64,000 bases of DNA from Diatrype stigma (lineage: Eukaryota > Ascomycota > Sordariomycetes > Xylariales > Diatrypaceae). The notes beneath the pieces were generated by a model that did no database searches, was not told the DNA's origin, and saw only the letters and a program-made list of their open reading frames with translations. The position numbers and the translations under genes are program-made. Shown one piece after another: positions 13,048 to 23,884 of the stretch (within the stretch, counting starts at the first letter, position 1; the number at the start of each line of letters is the position of its first letter). The DNA lies in assembly GCA_022225965.2 (NCBI GenBank), contig JAKJXP020000024.1:248001-312000 (forward strand), in the 5' to 3' direction.

Positions 13048-13556
13048 GCTGATGTCCTTGCATCAAGTATAAAATGCAACGTTTCGAACTCCAAATAAGA
13101 ACGTCGAAGTAAAGGCATGGTTAGACACGGATGGGAATTTTAATACGGCCTGTCGAGATGAACAAAGAGTCGATGGCAATCATAAAGAAAGAACTAAGTG
13201 GAATGTGATATAGATAATGCTTTTATAACATCCTTGTTAGGTGGTCAAGTTCAAGGTTGGTACTCATGATCCCTTTGTGCGGATCATATAGAGTCAAAGA
13301 GCAACAACAATCAGATAGCTACCTCGTGAAACACCAACATCCCCGGGACGCATACCATTGAAAGATAAGGGGATACCATGGACTCTGAGTCGTAAATGAT
13401 ACACGGCATGATGGAATGCAAGGTCACGGTTATAATGATTTGACTAGAATAGGGGTTCGGAAGGACCACAAGCACTACTGAGAAATTGCGACAGTCGGGC
13501 ATTGGAAACAATCGGTTTCAATATCAAATGAGTCATTCAAGGCACGTAGATAGGAT
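13048..13556. other. Intergenic, SUR7-like to fungalysin
   Basis: This holds the promoter of the minus-strand SUR7-like gene and the 3' region of the minus-strand fungalysin gene. The short open frames in it show no family motif or coding pattern. I see nothing else. Confidence 0.5.
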
Positions 13557-15769
13557 CTAGCAAACGCCCTCAGGGAGGTCGAAGTTATCGACCCTGTCAG
13601 TGTCGTGGAACACGGCGTTGGCGCCGAGTCCGCGTTTCGCAAAGCCCTTCCAGATCTCGCAGGCATTGTCGCCCCCCGTCAGAGCCAAGTCGGCATCGAG
13701 GATCGCGTCACGGGCTTGGACGAACGTCGGGTTGCAAGGTTGCCTTCGAAGTGAAGTAATTATCAGTTAGCACACCACTGTTCTTGCCTGCCTGTCCTTC
13801 CCAGATTGGGAACTGGAATGCCGACTGCGTCGACCGATCAAGATAGGACGGGGGAGAAACTTACAGCGCCATGCCGTCCATGAGGATCTTCAGCATCAGG
13901 TATTTGCCGTCGGTGGGCACGCCGTCGGCGAACTCGGGGACGTCGGCGTCGTTCTTGCCGTGCTTGTCGATCAGGTTCCACATGACGTCGTACAGCATCG
14001 TGGCCCACGCCGTGCCGACCTCGTGCACCTTCTGCAGCCCGTTCACGCTGGAGTACGTCCAGGGGTTGACCGTCATGTTGGTCGAGTACAGCACGAGCCG
14101 GGCCGTCGGCGGGTCCGTCTTGTTCAGCGGCCAGGCCGCGAACCCGTACGTCGCGTTGTCCCGCGTGTCGTCGGGCTTCAGCATCACCGCCGACGCGTAC
14201 AGGTCGCTCCAGCCCTCCGCCATGCCGTCGCTCTCCCACGCGTCCAGGCATTGGCTGTTTGCCGGCCCTCCTGTGAGGCGGCCGGATACTAGTTCCAAGG
14301 GGCGCTTCAGTCAGCGGGCAACGTACGCAAGAACCTCCCGGCAGATGGGGTTGCTTCCTCGAGCGGGTGAGCTGGAGAAGGGGTACTTACAGCCGTGCGT
14401 GTACTCGTGTATGACGAAGCCGTTGTCGAACGAGACGTCCCTCTCGGGGTCGGTGGCATCGAAGAGGTACATGGTCAGGGTCGGCTGGGTTCCGTCCTTG
14501 GTTTGGGTGAACATGCCGTTGTTCTTCCCGCTCCAGAACTGCGTCCGCACGTAGACGCGGTCGTAGGCCTTGCCGCCCTGGCCGAAGTTATCGTCCTGCA
14601 TGTTGCCGGCGGCCTCGGTGAATCCCAGCGTGTAGAGCAGGTCGTGGTACTTGTTCGTCGTGTAGAAGATCTGCGTCAGGGCGGCGAACTGGCTGTCCTC
14701 GACCGTCGGCTCCTCGGTGTCCGGCGTGAACGGGTACTCGAAGGTCAGGCTTCTGTTCTGAGCGAAGTGCACGAGCCCCGAGTTGCTGGGGACTGCGCCG
14801 GCCTCCACGTTGTTGCCCGACGTCTGGTTCTGCTCGTCGTGCCAGCCGTTGCGGGACGCGACGGGGTCCCACGGGTCCGACACTAGGGTCCGCTCCCCTT
14901 CCCAAGGGTTGTTGACCCCCCAGGGACTATTCTACTCGTTAGTTTACTAGAGACAGCTCAAATTGCGTCGTCTTACTCACTAGACCTCGTAGGTCGCAAA
15001 CGAGATGAAGTCGACCACACCGAGTACTGCCGACTCATCCTCGGCATCCACGTAGGAGAAAAGCCACTGGTCTTCCAATTTAGTCTCCACCCTCCAGGTC
15101 AGGGAAAGGCTTCCATCCTGTTTGACGAAGTACACTAGTTCTGCTTCGGGGTCTTCTTGTGCGCCAGTGGTCCCAGCGATCGTATGGGGACCTTCCGCCT
15201 GGGTAGTTGTGACTCCAGTATCTTGAAGCGCTGCGCCGTCCTTAGAAACCGGAAGTGACAGAGTATCAATCACAATTTCCAGCGCTCTGACGGGATCTAA
15301 GAGGGACCGCTTCTCAACCGGAGTCTCGACAGGCAGCTCGCCATTGTAGAACGAGTTGCTGAAGGAGAAAACGCTGCCGTCTCGAGCAACCTGCACGTCG
15401 TTGTCGTCAGTATCCACTCGGGAGGAAGCCACTTTGCATTGACTAGGTACGTACATGGACACTGAAGTCGGCATTCTCGATATCTTTGTCATGAGCAGTC
15501 TGCTTGAAGTTGACGTGGCCGACGCCGTTCTGGCCGACGTAATGATCATCGGCGACGCGGAACGTGGTGTTGGGGGCAAGGCTTTTCACCAACTCGGTCG
15601 CTGTCTCTATGTAATCGCCTCTCCTGAGCAGCTTGAGTGCGCTGCTGGCAGCTACTTTAGAAGCCGTGGTGTATTCGGACGCTTCCTTCAAGCGAAACTC
15701 ATGCTTCGAGACAGCACCATAGACGGGCAGGGAAGCCGCAAGCAGCCCGAGCAGGATCGACGAGTGCAT
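13557..15769 (-). CDS. Secreted fungalysin (M36 zinc metalloprotease)
   Basis: The gene has five exons: 15769-15455, 15390-14981, 14926-14391, 14288-13865 and 13743-13557. All four introns keep the frame, and the product is 623 residues, usual for M36. It starts with a signal peptide ([19 protein letters not shown]), followed by an FTP-type propeptide to about residue 240. The mature protease begins after VYPWGVNNP. Zinc ligands are the HEYTH motif (H415, H419; catalytic E416) and E445 in [19 protein letters not shown] is the usual following segment. The C-terminus [30 protein letters not shown] is also typical. Fungalysins are secreted proteases activated by propeptide cleavage; in plant pathogens some cut host class IV chitinases. 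An upstream ATG at 15796 is possible, but 15769 gives the cleaner signal peptide. Confidence 0.95.
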
Positions 15770-17324
15770 GGCGAAGGTGTGATATATCCGAGCCAATGAC
15801 GACGTTGCGAAGAGCCATTGGAACTATAGCAGGCGAACACGGCCCTTCCAGTCTTATATTCATAGCCACCCATGATGCTTTGCATTCTTCCTGAACCTAC
15901 CTGACGAGGGACCAGACCGCTTCGCAGGCAAGAGCCATGATTGTGATGCTCTTGGCATACCTCGCCTCCAAAAATTACTCAGGGATGGTGATGGCATGCG
16001 AATAGAGGGATCGTGGGCGCTGTCGCTGCACTGGTACTATGGAACCAGGCAGGTGCCTGCAAGCGGAAGGTGACGGCAGGATGGATCTGATAAATTGATT
16101 TGGATCGAGACACGATTGCGGCGCGGGACTAACCGGCTGCCACCTCCGGTTATAAAAGAGGCTATATGAAACCATCTATTTCATCTTGGCATCGTATGGT
16201 TGCGCTCTGGTACCAGATCATTCCAGGGCGGTCTTCACTCGACATACAGCATTTAGGCGGCCTGGGTGGGATACAACGGCGGCATATAATCACTTAGTCA
16301 CAAGACATTCATATCAAGAGCCAACCATCTGCCCAGTGAGGCAGGTAATAGACTATAACCTGTGCACCGGCGGCACATATCCCTGTCCTTGTGATTCCTA
16401 TATAGGTTGACAGCGGGCTCAGCCTTACAAAGTAGCAGGTCGAGCCAGACGGATTTTGCCCTCTTCGGGCATGTGGTTGCATTGTCGATGGCGTGCAACG
16501 ATCTCTGAGCCCAATCTCGAAGCTTGACCCTGGCTTTGTGCCCCATTCATGCCACCGACTCTTGAAAAGGTAAGTGGCTTCGAGCTCGAAGAAATCTTCA
16601 TAGGTGAGTAGTATCGAGTGCTGTTAAAGTCCAGCTTGCAGATGGGAGGTAAGGGAGCAACCCCTGTTCAGTAATCAGCCTGCGCCGTACAACACAGCCC
16701 AGCGCGTGCATTGAAGAATCTGGTAGGGAACGGATCTTTTACACGATACCTATATTTTGGGAAGTTGGATATGACAAAGGGGATGAATAATGATTCGTAA
16801 TTGGATTCAGCCTTTTGTAACACGACGTGTGTAGACTGAGGGAAATGAGAGGCCCCGGTATTCGAACTTTATGCGGACTTGATTCTCAACTGCGATCAGA
16901 GCTACACTATGCAGCTAGATAGACTGGCAAATGGATGGCATGGCTTGTCTATACTCATGTTTATACGTTCACAGATAGGCATTGTTCTGACCGTTATCTG
17001 CAGGTTACTCGGAGTTGGGGCTTCTTGAGATACCTAATGAGCAGGACGCCCAAAATTGTGACTGGCTGGCATGGCAAATCTCAACATGAAACCGTGGGTT
17101 TGCCTGATGTCTCCAAGAATAGTGGTGCCTGTGTATTAAATGAGGTCGGGAAACCGGTGCAGCTGACTGTCACCAAATACAATTCATATCTGCGCCTAGC
17201 ACCTGCTTATATCTATAATCAACCTACCGTGATCTAGTCAGTGTTTGTTCTCACAGAGAGTGCACATTGACTCGGTGATATCTGAAGCGAGCGTGTTCAG
17301 GTAGGTATGTAACCTGCCGGTGTC
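15770..17324. other. Intergenic, upstream of fungalysin
   Basis: About 1.5 kb separates the fungalysin start from the 3' end of the oxygenase gene. A TATA-like tataaaag lies at about 16144-16151 on the plus strand, but no convincing plus-strand gene follows it. The open frames of 60-100 codons here lack motifs and conserved composition. I see no RNA gene. Confidence 0.5.
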
Positions 17325-18815
17325 TCATACCGACGCAGGATCTACATCGAACTCAACATCAGTCCTAATGATGTATTTAGCTCCCTTTCGCACCCCCGTG
17401 CCTTCATGTAGCAACGCGCCCTTGCTCTCCCCGTGCGGGAAGAGTGCTACCGATCCCATCGTGGGGCGCACGGGGTGGGCGTTCAAGACCCTATCCCGGA
17501 TGCTAGGGGTAAAGAAGGTAGTCTCGCCGCCTTCAAAATCATCGTTCAGATAGACGAGGAAAGTGAACAGGCTCGACTGCTTGGCGTCGCGAGGCGACGC
17601 ATCGTAAAGGTACTTCCCCGTCTCGGCATGGAAACCGGACGGGGGCCAAGCCCCGTCGAAGTGCACCCGATACTCAGCGCCGGGGACATAGCGGTACACG
17701 CGAAAACGGCGGTTTATACCGCGTGCTTTCTTGCCACCAATATGCGCTGGGATGTGAGGGGACACGCGGCCCCACAGCGTGTCGTGGAAAGCCTGGTCTA
17801 TTATCCAGTACACGTTGTGGGCGAGGATGCTGGAAACATCCCCATCGTCCCTGATTGGGGCGTCCGGTAGGAAGCCGATCGATTCCATGGAGGCAACGAT
17901 TGACTTGCACTCCTCTTTGGAAAACACATCCTTCATGAGTGATAGATGCGGAACCGCAGGGTGTTCGTGACGCGTGATTTGGGGTGGTGTTGGGGATAAG
18001 GGCACCGCATTGTCACTGCTGAGGTACAGGACGGCAGGATGCGCATTCGGCGGTTTCCTCTGGGCGCCCGGAGTAGTCTCGATGGCCCGAAAGTTCTCTT
18101 TGAGACCTGGAGGGCATGATTGGGATATCGACCCATCGGCTACGCTGTCCACGATCGGAATTCGCGCCACCGAACTATCCCGAAGATCCCAGAGGGTTTG
18201 GACGGCAATTGGATCGGAAGAGGCCAGACAAGGTCCAATCGTAGGCTTAGTTTCCACTGTCCCAGTCACGCGTGAGATGGCATCCAGGACCCGCAGCAGC
18301 TCAGGACGGCTTTGCGACCTCGGTGACGAGCTAGAGTCATCGTCCGTCTGCGACAGGCCGCTGGTAACATCTAGGTCGCGCACCCACCGGCACAGGGCGC
18401 CAAGCTTGGGCGCTTCGTCCCTGATGCGCATCTCGGCAAGGAGAACGAGGGCATCGGTATATTTTCCGTCGACGAGAGCGGCCGACACTCTGGCCGTGAG
18501 GTTTGTGTGGTCGCCACCATTGACGCTGCCGGTGTTGGTGCCGGTCGTGCAAGCCTGTCGGAAGTCGTACACGGCGGCGCGCAGGTTCTTGCACCCCTTC
18601 GACTTGATTACGCTTGGGTACTCGGCCAGGGTTTGCAGGGTGTCAACGGTGATCTCGACCTCTTCCGGCGAGACGACGGCGCTGAGGGTCTTGGGCTTGT
18701 GCACGGCTACATCGGATTCGTGTGTCGGGCCGGGAGACGCAGGTTCGCGCTTCTTGTTGGGCTCGTGTATTTGCACATCCCGCTTTCGCTTTGACGCTTT
18801 CTTGCTTTTCGACAT
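17325..18815 (-). CDS. 2OG-Fe(II) oxygenase (prolyl 4-hydroxylase-like)
   Basis: A single exon encodes 496 residues. The N-terminus is lysine-rich (MSKSKKASKRKRD), a possible nuclear localisation signal, and a low-complexity middle part runs to about residue 270. The C-terminal 200 residues form a prolyl 4-hydroxylase-type double-stranded beta-helix. Iron ligands are H385 and D387 (VHFDGAW) and distal H470 (ALLHEGTGV); R484 in KYIIRTDV would bind 2-oxoglutarate. LVYLNDDFEGGETTFF is the usual strand before the distal histidine. The family hydroxylates proline or other residues using Fe(II), O2 and 2-oxoglutarate. The substrate is unknown, and there is no signal peptide, so it should be cytosolic or nuclear. 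The N-terminal 270 residues match no domain I recognise. Confidence 0.9.
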   Translation of the reverse strand: MSKSKKASKRKRDVQIHEPNKKREPASPGPTHESDVAVHKPKTLSAVVSPEEVEITVDTLQTLAEYPSVIKSKGCKNLRAAVYDFRQACTTGTNTGSVNGGDHTNLTARVSAALVDGKYTDALVLLAEMRIRDEAPKLGALCRWVRDLDVTSGLSQTDDDSSSSPRSQSRPELLRVLDAISRVTGTVETKPTIGPCLASSDPIAVQTLWDLRDSSVARIPIVDSVADGSISQSCPPGLKENFRAIETTPGAQRKPPNAHPAVLYLSSDNAVPLSPTPPQITRHEHPAVPHLSLMKDVFSKEECKSIVASMESIGFLPDAPIRDDGDVSSILAHNVYWIIDQAFHDTLWGRVSPHIPAHIGGKKARGINRRFRVYRYVPGAEYRVHFDGAWPPSGFHAETGKYLYDASPRDAKQSSLFTFLVYLNDDFEGGETTFFTPSIRDRVLNAHPVRPTMGSVALFPHGESKGALLHEGTGVRKGAKYIIRTDVEFDVDPASV

Positions 18816-19647
18816 GATTGTGGTGGGTGAGTCTAGATTCTAGAACCAAATATTCCGGGTTTGCGTGGTTGAAACCTGCAAAAGGGACGCTGCCGAGATA
18901 AACTTTCATTGACTTTTATCTGGATACGCTGATACGCTGATACGCTGATACGGCGGATATCGCCACTGGTCGGTGGCCTGTGCACAGTATATAGCTAGTC
19001 CGGTCCGTATATTAACGGGGCAATACGGAAGCAGACCGGCATTACCAGCGACTCAGCAAGATAAGGTTTGTATGATTCCGTCTTCCGATAATAAATGGTG
19101 GCGTTCATTGCCCAAAGAGGCAATTTATACTTAAGTACATACAAGCGTCTCGGAATGGGCAGAAGTTCCTGGTCTCGACCGACGACTTACTCAAGCAAAA
19201 CAAGCAATCAAGGAAACCTGCCACCTGCCGTCGGAAGAGACATGGATGATAATGATATAGTAACTCGCCATTGTCACATTATACCAAAGTAGATCACCAA
19301 CTACAAGATGCATGGTTGGTTCGAGGGGTTACTCCGATTACACTCATGCACTCATAAGCGGGCATCCATGACGACCAAGCAATTAGCTATAACATTATTA
19401 CATTGGATAACGTTTACTATTGTATTTTATTCACCTAGAGCTAGAGCTAATACTATACTCATATCTATGGGCAATCTGATAGCTTCACCAGGAGCCACCA
19501 GGTAACTATAACCCAACATAGTAACGGAGATATCCTCCTAATCAATTTTCCATGATCGCAAAATGAGCTGAAGTCCACTGGCACACATAAGAACAAGTTT
19601 CAAACTCCGAACACATTTCCACAAGGGCCTTTTAACCAACGCAGTTA
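18816..19647. other. Intergenic with 8-bp tandem repeat
   Basis: This holds the promoter of the minus-strand oxygenase gene and the 3' flank of the anchored-protein gene. A fourfold tandem of gatacgct lies at 18923-18954. Nothing else is supported. Confidence 0.5.
18923..18954. repeat. Tandem repeat (gatacgct)x4
   Basis: There are three perfect 8-bp units and one with a changed end, about 110-140 bp upstream of the oxygenase start codon. It may simply be a minisatellite; a regulatory role is possible because of its position. Confidence 0.7.
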
Positions 19648-20586
19648 CTATAACAGTTTCCCAAAGAAAAATTTCAGACACATGCAGACGAATGCAACGT
19701 AAAGGAGTATCAAGCACAGCGGCACGGTCAGCATGAACAACCCCACCCACATAAGCAGCGACTGCCAGGGCACCGCCATGTCTTTCTCGCCGAGGCCGGC
19801 AGTAGCCGAAGAGTGGGCAGTAGGTCGGGTAGATTGCCGCCAGGCTGTGGCCGGCAGAACTGGTGATGCAGCAGCGGTGTCACCATTCCCGGACAAGGAG
19901 TAGATGTTCTCCCTCCTCGGCGGTGGCGGCTGCAGCAACGGAGTGGGCGTGATGCCGGGAAGCGGAACGGGGTACTGCGCGTACTCGACGAGCTCTTGGT
20001 AACTCCGTCGCGAGAGGGCGAAGGTCGCACCCCGCCGGTCGTACGCCTCCAGCTGCCGGTACGCGACGGTGTGCAGCCTGGTCGTCTTCACGTACGAGTT
20101 CTTGCGGAGCCGCAGCGACCGGTCCTCCAGGGTCAGGAGCCGCCCGTTGTCCGGGTGCGGGAGACACGGCTCGATGGGCAGGTGGGCGAGCCGTGCCCTG
20201 GAGTCGTACGGGTGCCGGAGGGCGAGGTCTGTGTCGTTGAAGGATGTGAGCTATTCATTATCGGCTGTCAGTTCAGTTTCATGTCGATTTCCAATATATA
20301 TGACCAGCTTAGTCGCAGATAGGAGCGGGCCTACGATGAGGATGACGACTTTTCCCTTGTGCGCTTCGCTGGAAAGCACGACGACCGGGTGGTTATAACA
20401 CCCCGGGTCCAGCGTGTGACCGCCGTCGTCACTGTCTCCGGTGTCGAAAGCATTGTACGTATCCTCCCCCCTTTCCGGAAGCCAAAGGATGCAACCCGCT
20501 AGGTGTGATCGGTTTGGGGCATAATTGCCGATAGATACCCCACGTGGTTGGGTGCGGCTTTCTGGTGCGAGTACGACGCCGGGCAT
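19648..20586 (-). CDS. Conserved fungal protein with C-terminal membrane anchor
   Basis: There are two exons, 20586-20335 and 20250-19648, with an 84-bp intron that keeps the frame and has a CTGAC branch site. The product is 284 residues. The N-terminal part contains HPVVVLSSEAHKGKVVILILTSF, a conserved block I associate with uncharacterised ascomycete proteins; LAHLPIEPCLPHPDNGRLL and RKNSYVKTTRLHTVAYRQL follow. A proline-rich linker leads to one strong hydrophobic segment (about residues 245-275) near the C-terminus, suggesting a tail-anchored or single-span protein. The start at M20586 was chosen because the upstream ATG (20664) adds residues unlike the rest. I do not know its function. 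Confidence 0.68.
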
Positions 20587-21277
20587 GGTCAACACTAGAC
20601 GGGAAGAGGGGTTGACCCTCAGTATATTATATTGAGTTATAGATACTGGGTTGTCAGCTAGCACTTAATCTGGACTTTAAGTGCGATGCACATCGAATAG
20701 CCTAACTGAAGAAAGAAGGAAACACTAATTATGAAGCTGGATGGAAACAGAACTTAAATAGGCTAACTGAAGAAAGCAGGGAACAATAATTATGTAGTTG
20801 GATGGAAACCGAACCACTCTCTTGCCGTGCGGCCCCGTTGACCCTGCTCACCACCCTCCGCCAACCAGGCGCTTATACGTGGTTCGCGCTCCCCGCCAAT
20901 GAGGACCAAAGTCGGGTACCGTATCATGGTGTGGTGAAACAAACCAAACAAAGAAGAGATTCTCGATACGGAGATGCAGGATAATGTAGAGCAACAAAAC
21001 TTCAGTGGATAGCCTTGAGTAAAATCATAGATTTATATAAACGCCCCGAACTACACCTAACTGTACGAGTACGTAGTAGTAGGTTCGGGATCCATAGCAG
21101 GCACACAGCATAGTAAAAACGATTAGAATCAGAACGTAAAGTGAAAAAGGAGAGCTCAAACCGACAAGGCAGCATGGATGTAGTCATAGTATTTATGTCG
21201 ATATAATTATGCTTTTCAATCAAAATATGAAGGGTTAGTCGAGGGACAAGCGACAGACAAGCTCCAAACACTAAGCC
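20587..21277. other. Intergenic with duplicated 52-bp unit
   Basis: This lies between the anchored-protein promoter (minus) and the 3' end of the DUF4804-like gene. It contains a two-copy tandem repeat at 20702-20814. The remaining short open frames are unsupported. Confidence 0.5.
20702..20814. repeat. Two-copy 61-bp-period tandem repeat
   Basis: A 52-base unit starting ctaactgaagaaag at 20702-20753 recurs at 20763-20814 with six substitutions. It lies in the promoter side of the anchored-protein gene. Confidence 0.75.
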
Positions 21278-22594
21278 CTACCATCCCGACCCGGCCTCCG
21301 GGACACGCCCCAGTACCTCTATCCGCTGTAGGAAGCCCGGGTTCATGACGGGGTTGTGCAGCTCGGAGATGGTGCTCATGCTCGCGGCGGCCGGGTCGCC
21401 GCTCGCCGTCAGCATGCCCATCCAGTACTCGTTGCCGGGGAACGCGTTCCCGTCCCAGGCGTAGCTGAGCACCAGGAGCTGGTCGGCCTCCGCGGCCGGC
21501 AGCCGGCCGGCCGGGTTCCGCCGCGAGAACTTGACGGCGCCGATGCCGCGCCGCGCCGCCGCCCGGGTGACCTGCGCCTGCGTCGCCGCCGGCACGCCCG
21601 ACAGCCACGCGAAGTCGAGCGTGCGGATGGCCGACAGCTCGTCGTGGTCCAGCGCGTCGAGCGCCTCCGCGAACGCCTCCACGTACAGCCGCGTCTGCGC
21701 CCCGTCGATCTGCCACACGCCGAGCCCCAGCCCCACCACGTACAGATAGGCTCCGCTGCAGCTCGCGCCGGCAGCGGCCGCAGCCACGCGACCGCGGCTG
21801 TTGGCCTCGAGCAGAAGCAGGTCCACCGTGACGCGGATGCGGCCCTTGTAGGCGGCGGCGTCGAACGCGGCCGTCGGGTTCCTCCGCACGCCGGACCCCT
21901 GGAAGAAGAAGTCCTGGAAGATCTGCGTGAGCTCCGGGTGCTGGCGCGGCTTTGCGGCGGGCGGCAAGCAATGAACCGAGTCCATGCGGTCGGGGCGCTC
22001 GAAGCGGGCGCCGACGACGCCGACGATGACGCCGCGCGGCTCGTAGGCCCCCGCGTGGGGGCTGCGGCGCGCCTGGTTGTAGCGGTTGCCGTCGTTGATG
22101 AAGTGGCTGGGCCCGCTGACGCCGAGCAGGCTGCCGAGCATGATCTCGTCGTAGCTGAGGTAGTCGTCGAGGCCGAGGTACTCGTTACGCCGCCCGATGC
22201 CGGCGCCCGTGCCCCGCAGGTCGAGCTCCGTGCCCACGGCGTCCCACTCCCGCGCGCTGACGTCGTGCGGCACGTACGTGCCGTCGCGCAGCAGGGTGCT
22301 GTCGCTGGGGTCCAGGAAGGCGAGCGGCCGCTTCGCGACCAGCCGCGCCACCTGGTCTCGCCACGACCACGCCGCCGCCCCGTACACCCGCTTCTCGACG
22401 CTGCTGCCGTGCGTCCGCTTGTGCGCCAGGAACGCTTCCACCAGCGCCGGGTACCGCGCATGCACGATGATGCGCGTCGCCTCGGCATCCCGTCGGATCG
22501 TGGCCGGGTCGAATCCTAAGACGCTGTTGTCGCGGCGCGGATACGCGACGGACATCTCCGCGAGGCCCAGGGTGGCGAGGCTCGAGTCGGCCAT
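21278..22594 (-). CDS. DUF4804-like conserved protein, intronless and GC-rich
   Basis: A single exon encodes 438 residues. Recognisable conserved blocks are GLDDYLSYDEIMLGSLLGVS, SHFINDGNRYNQ, YEPRGVIVGVVGARFERPDR, AYLYVVGLGLGVWQID and GNEYWMGMLTASGDPAAAS, then a final SELHNPVMNPGF. This pattern resembles the DUF4804 family known from some fungi and bacteria; I recall it only approximately. There is no signal peptide or membrane span. The gene is much richer in G+C than most neighbours, with third codon positions nearly all G or C, so long shadow frames open on both strands. Absence of introns and deviating composition could mean transfer or simply high expression. No biochemical function can be stated. 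Confidence 0.72.
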   Translation of the reverse strand: MADSSLATLGLAEMSVAYPRRDNSVLGFDPATIRRDAEATRIIVHARYPALVEAFLAHKRTHGSSVEKRVYGAAAWSWRDQVARLVAKRPLAFLDPSDSTLLRDGTYVPHDVSAREWDAVGTELDLRGTGAGIGRRNEYLGLDDYLSYDEIMLGSLLGVSGPSHFINDGNRYNQARRSPHAGAYEPRGVIVGVVGARFERPDRMDSVHCLPPAAKPRQHPELTQIFQDFFFQGSGVRRNPTAAFDAAAYKGRIRVTVDLLLLEANSRGRVAAAAAGASCSGAYLYVVGLGLGVWQIDGAQTRLYVEAFAEALDALDHDELSAIRTLDFAWLSGVPAATQAQVTRAAARRGIGAVKFSRRNPAGRLPAAEADQLLVLSYAWDGNAFPGNEYWMGMLTASGDPAAASMSTISELHNPVMNPGFLQRIEVLGRVPEAGSGW

Positions 22595-23884
22595 GGTGCT
22601 GATCCAATATATTAGAGAAGTAAGTATAATATCTCAAAAATACTTACTACTTTTTCTGTGTTACGTTTGTTTGCTCCCCTGTTGGTTGGTGGTTGCAATG
22701 TGATCTTTTTCGACACTTTTGGACGAGGCAACATGCGACTAAATACGACGTGATCGATGAAAGTCACAATGTGCTTATCTGTGTACAAGCTGCATTCTTA
22801 CCAAAGGCGCAGTCACGAAAAATGGACTCGTATTGTACCGAGCAAAGCCTCACTCTTTGACTATCGAACAGCCTGCTGGTGTAGGCGCTGCCAATGTGTC
22901 TGCCTTGACTAGCTGCATCTCATTGTTGATGAGACTGTATAAGCGTGACTCATAGATGCTGCACCCTGTAGGAATCCGAGCTAAGCCCTGTAGTTATTGA
23001 TTGAACGGAGAAAGGCTGAACAATTGTGGCTGATCTGCCTACAAAGAGAACTGTGTTCATTCCTTAAGCCCCTACACAGGTAAGTATTTACACTTCGAAA
23101 TCATCGTTGTGGATGTGATGCCTCAGGAGGTGGAAATGGAAATCACATGTCGGAAGCCGGGGTCAATGAAGATCGGATTATGTAAAATAATATGGGCGAT
23201 GCTGCGGGCGTGTGTGGCCCAAGCTTTCCCCGCATTCTAGAAATGCATGGTCGCGTGATATGGACCCCATAATCGGCCAATCAGAACGACGGTCAAGCCA
23301 ATCGGATCGGGGGGCGAAAATGATTGAGTTTAACCAACGGAGTCGTTCGATTTTGTCATCTTGTCCAACCAAAATCATCACCGATCAACCCATCCTCAGC
23401 CGAGTCAATGTATATGCTCTGATGTTGTGTCGTTGATGGTGAAACCCTCCTACATTAGAGTTTCGAGTCGGAAGGAGACTGCTGACCCCTCATTCTTCTT
23501 TTGACCACGTCTTCTTTTGCCATCCTGCCCTCTCGTCTTCCAACCCACTACATCGAAACCGCCTACCTACTTCCTACCTAGTAACCCTATAACATCATAT
23601 TTCTCCTCTTCACTCCAATTCAAACCACCTCTGTCATGCATTAACATCAGATTCAATCTGACGAGTTACGAACCCTCGATATCCACATCTCCCTTGCATG
23701 CTCTTCCTCAAGCGGAACGGGGCTACATCATTTAACTCCGACTTCCGAATCCGAACCTCCCGACTCTGTGTATGTAAGATCATACCTAGGCACGCCAGAG
23801 AACCGAATTGAAGGCAGAGATTCCATTTATAACACGATACACCTACCTACCTATTCCGACCGAACGAATAACGAAATCTTCAAT
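22595..23884. other. Divergent promoter region
   Basis: This is shared upstream DNA of the minus-strand DUF4804-like gene and the plus-strand PRELI gene. A pyrimidine-rich stretch (about 23490-23720) precedes the PRELI start, a usual fungal promoter or leader feature. No other gene is visible. Confidence 0.55.

Noticed and set aside
13838..14292. Open frames on both strands over fungalysin exons
   Set aside because: The M36 reading frame with its zinc ligands explains the region.
21356..22519. Long open frames on both strands across the DUF4804-like gene
   Set aside because: They are Arg/Ala/Gly-rich shadows caused by the very high GC content. Only the 438-codon minus-strand frame has conserved blocks.
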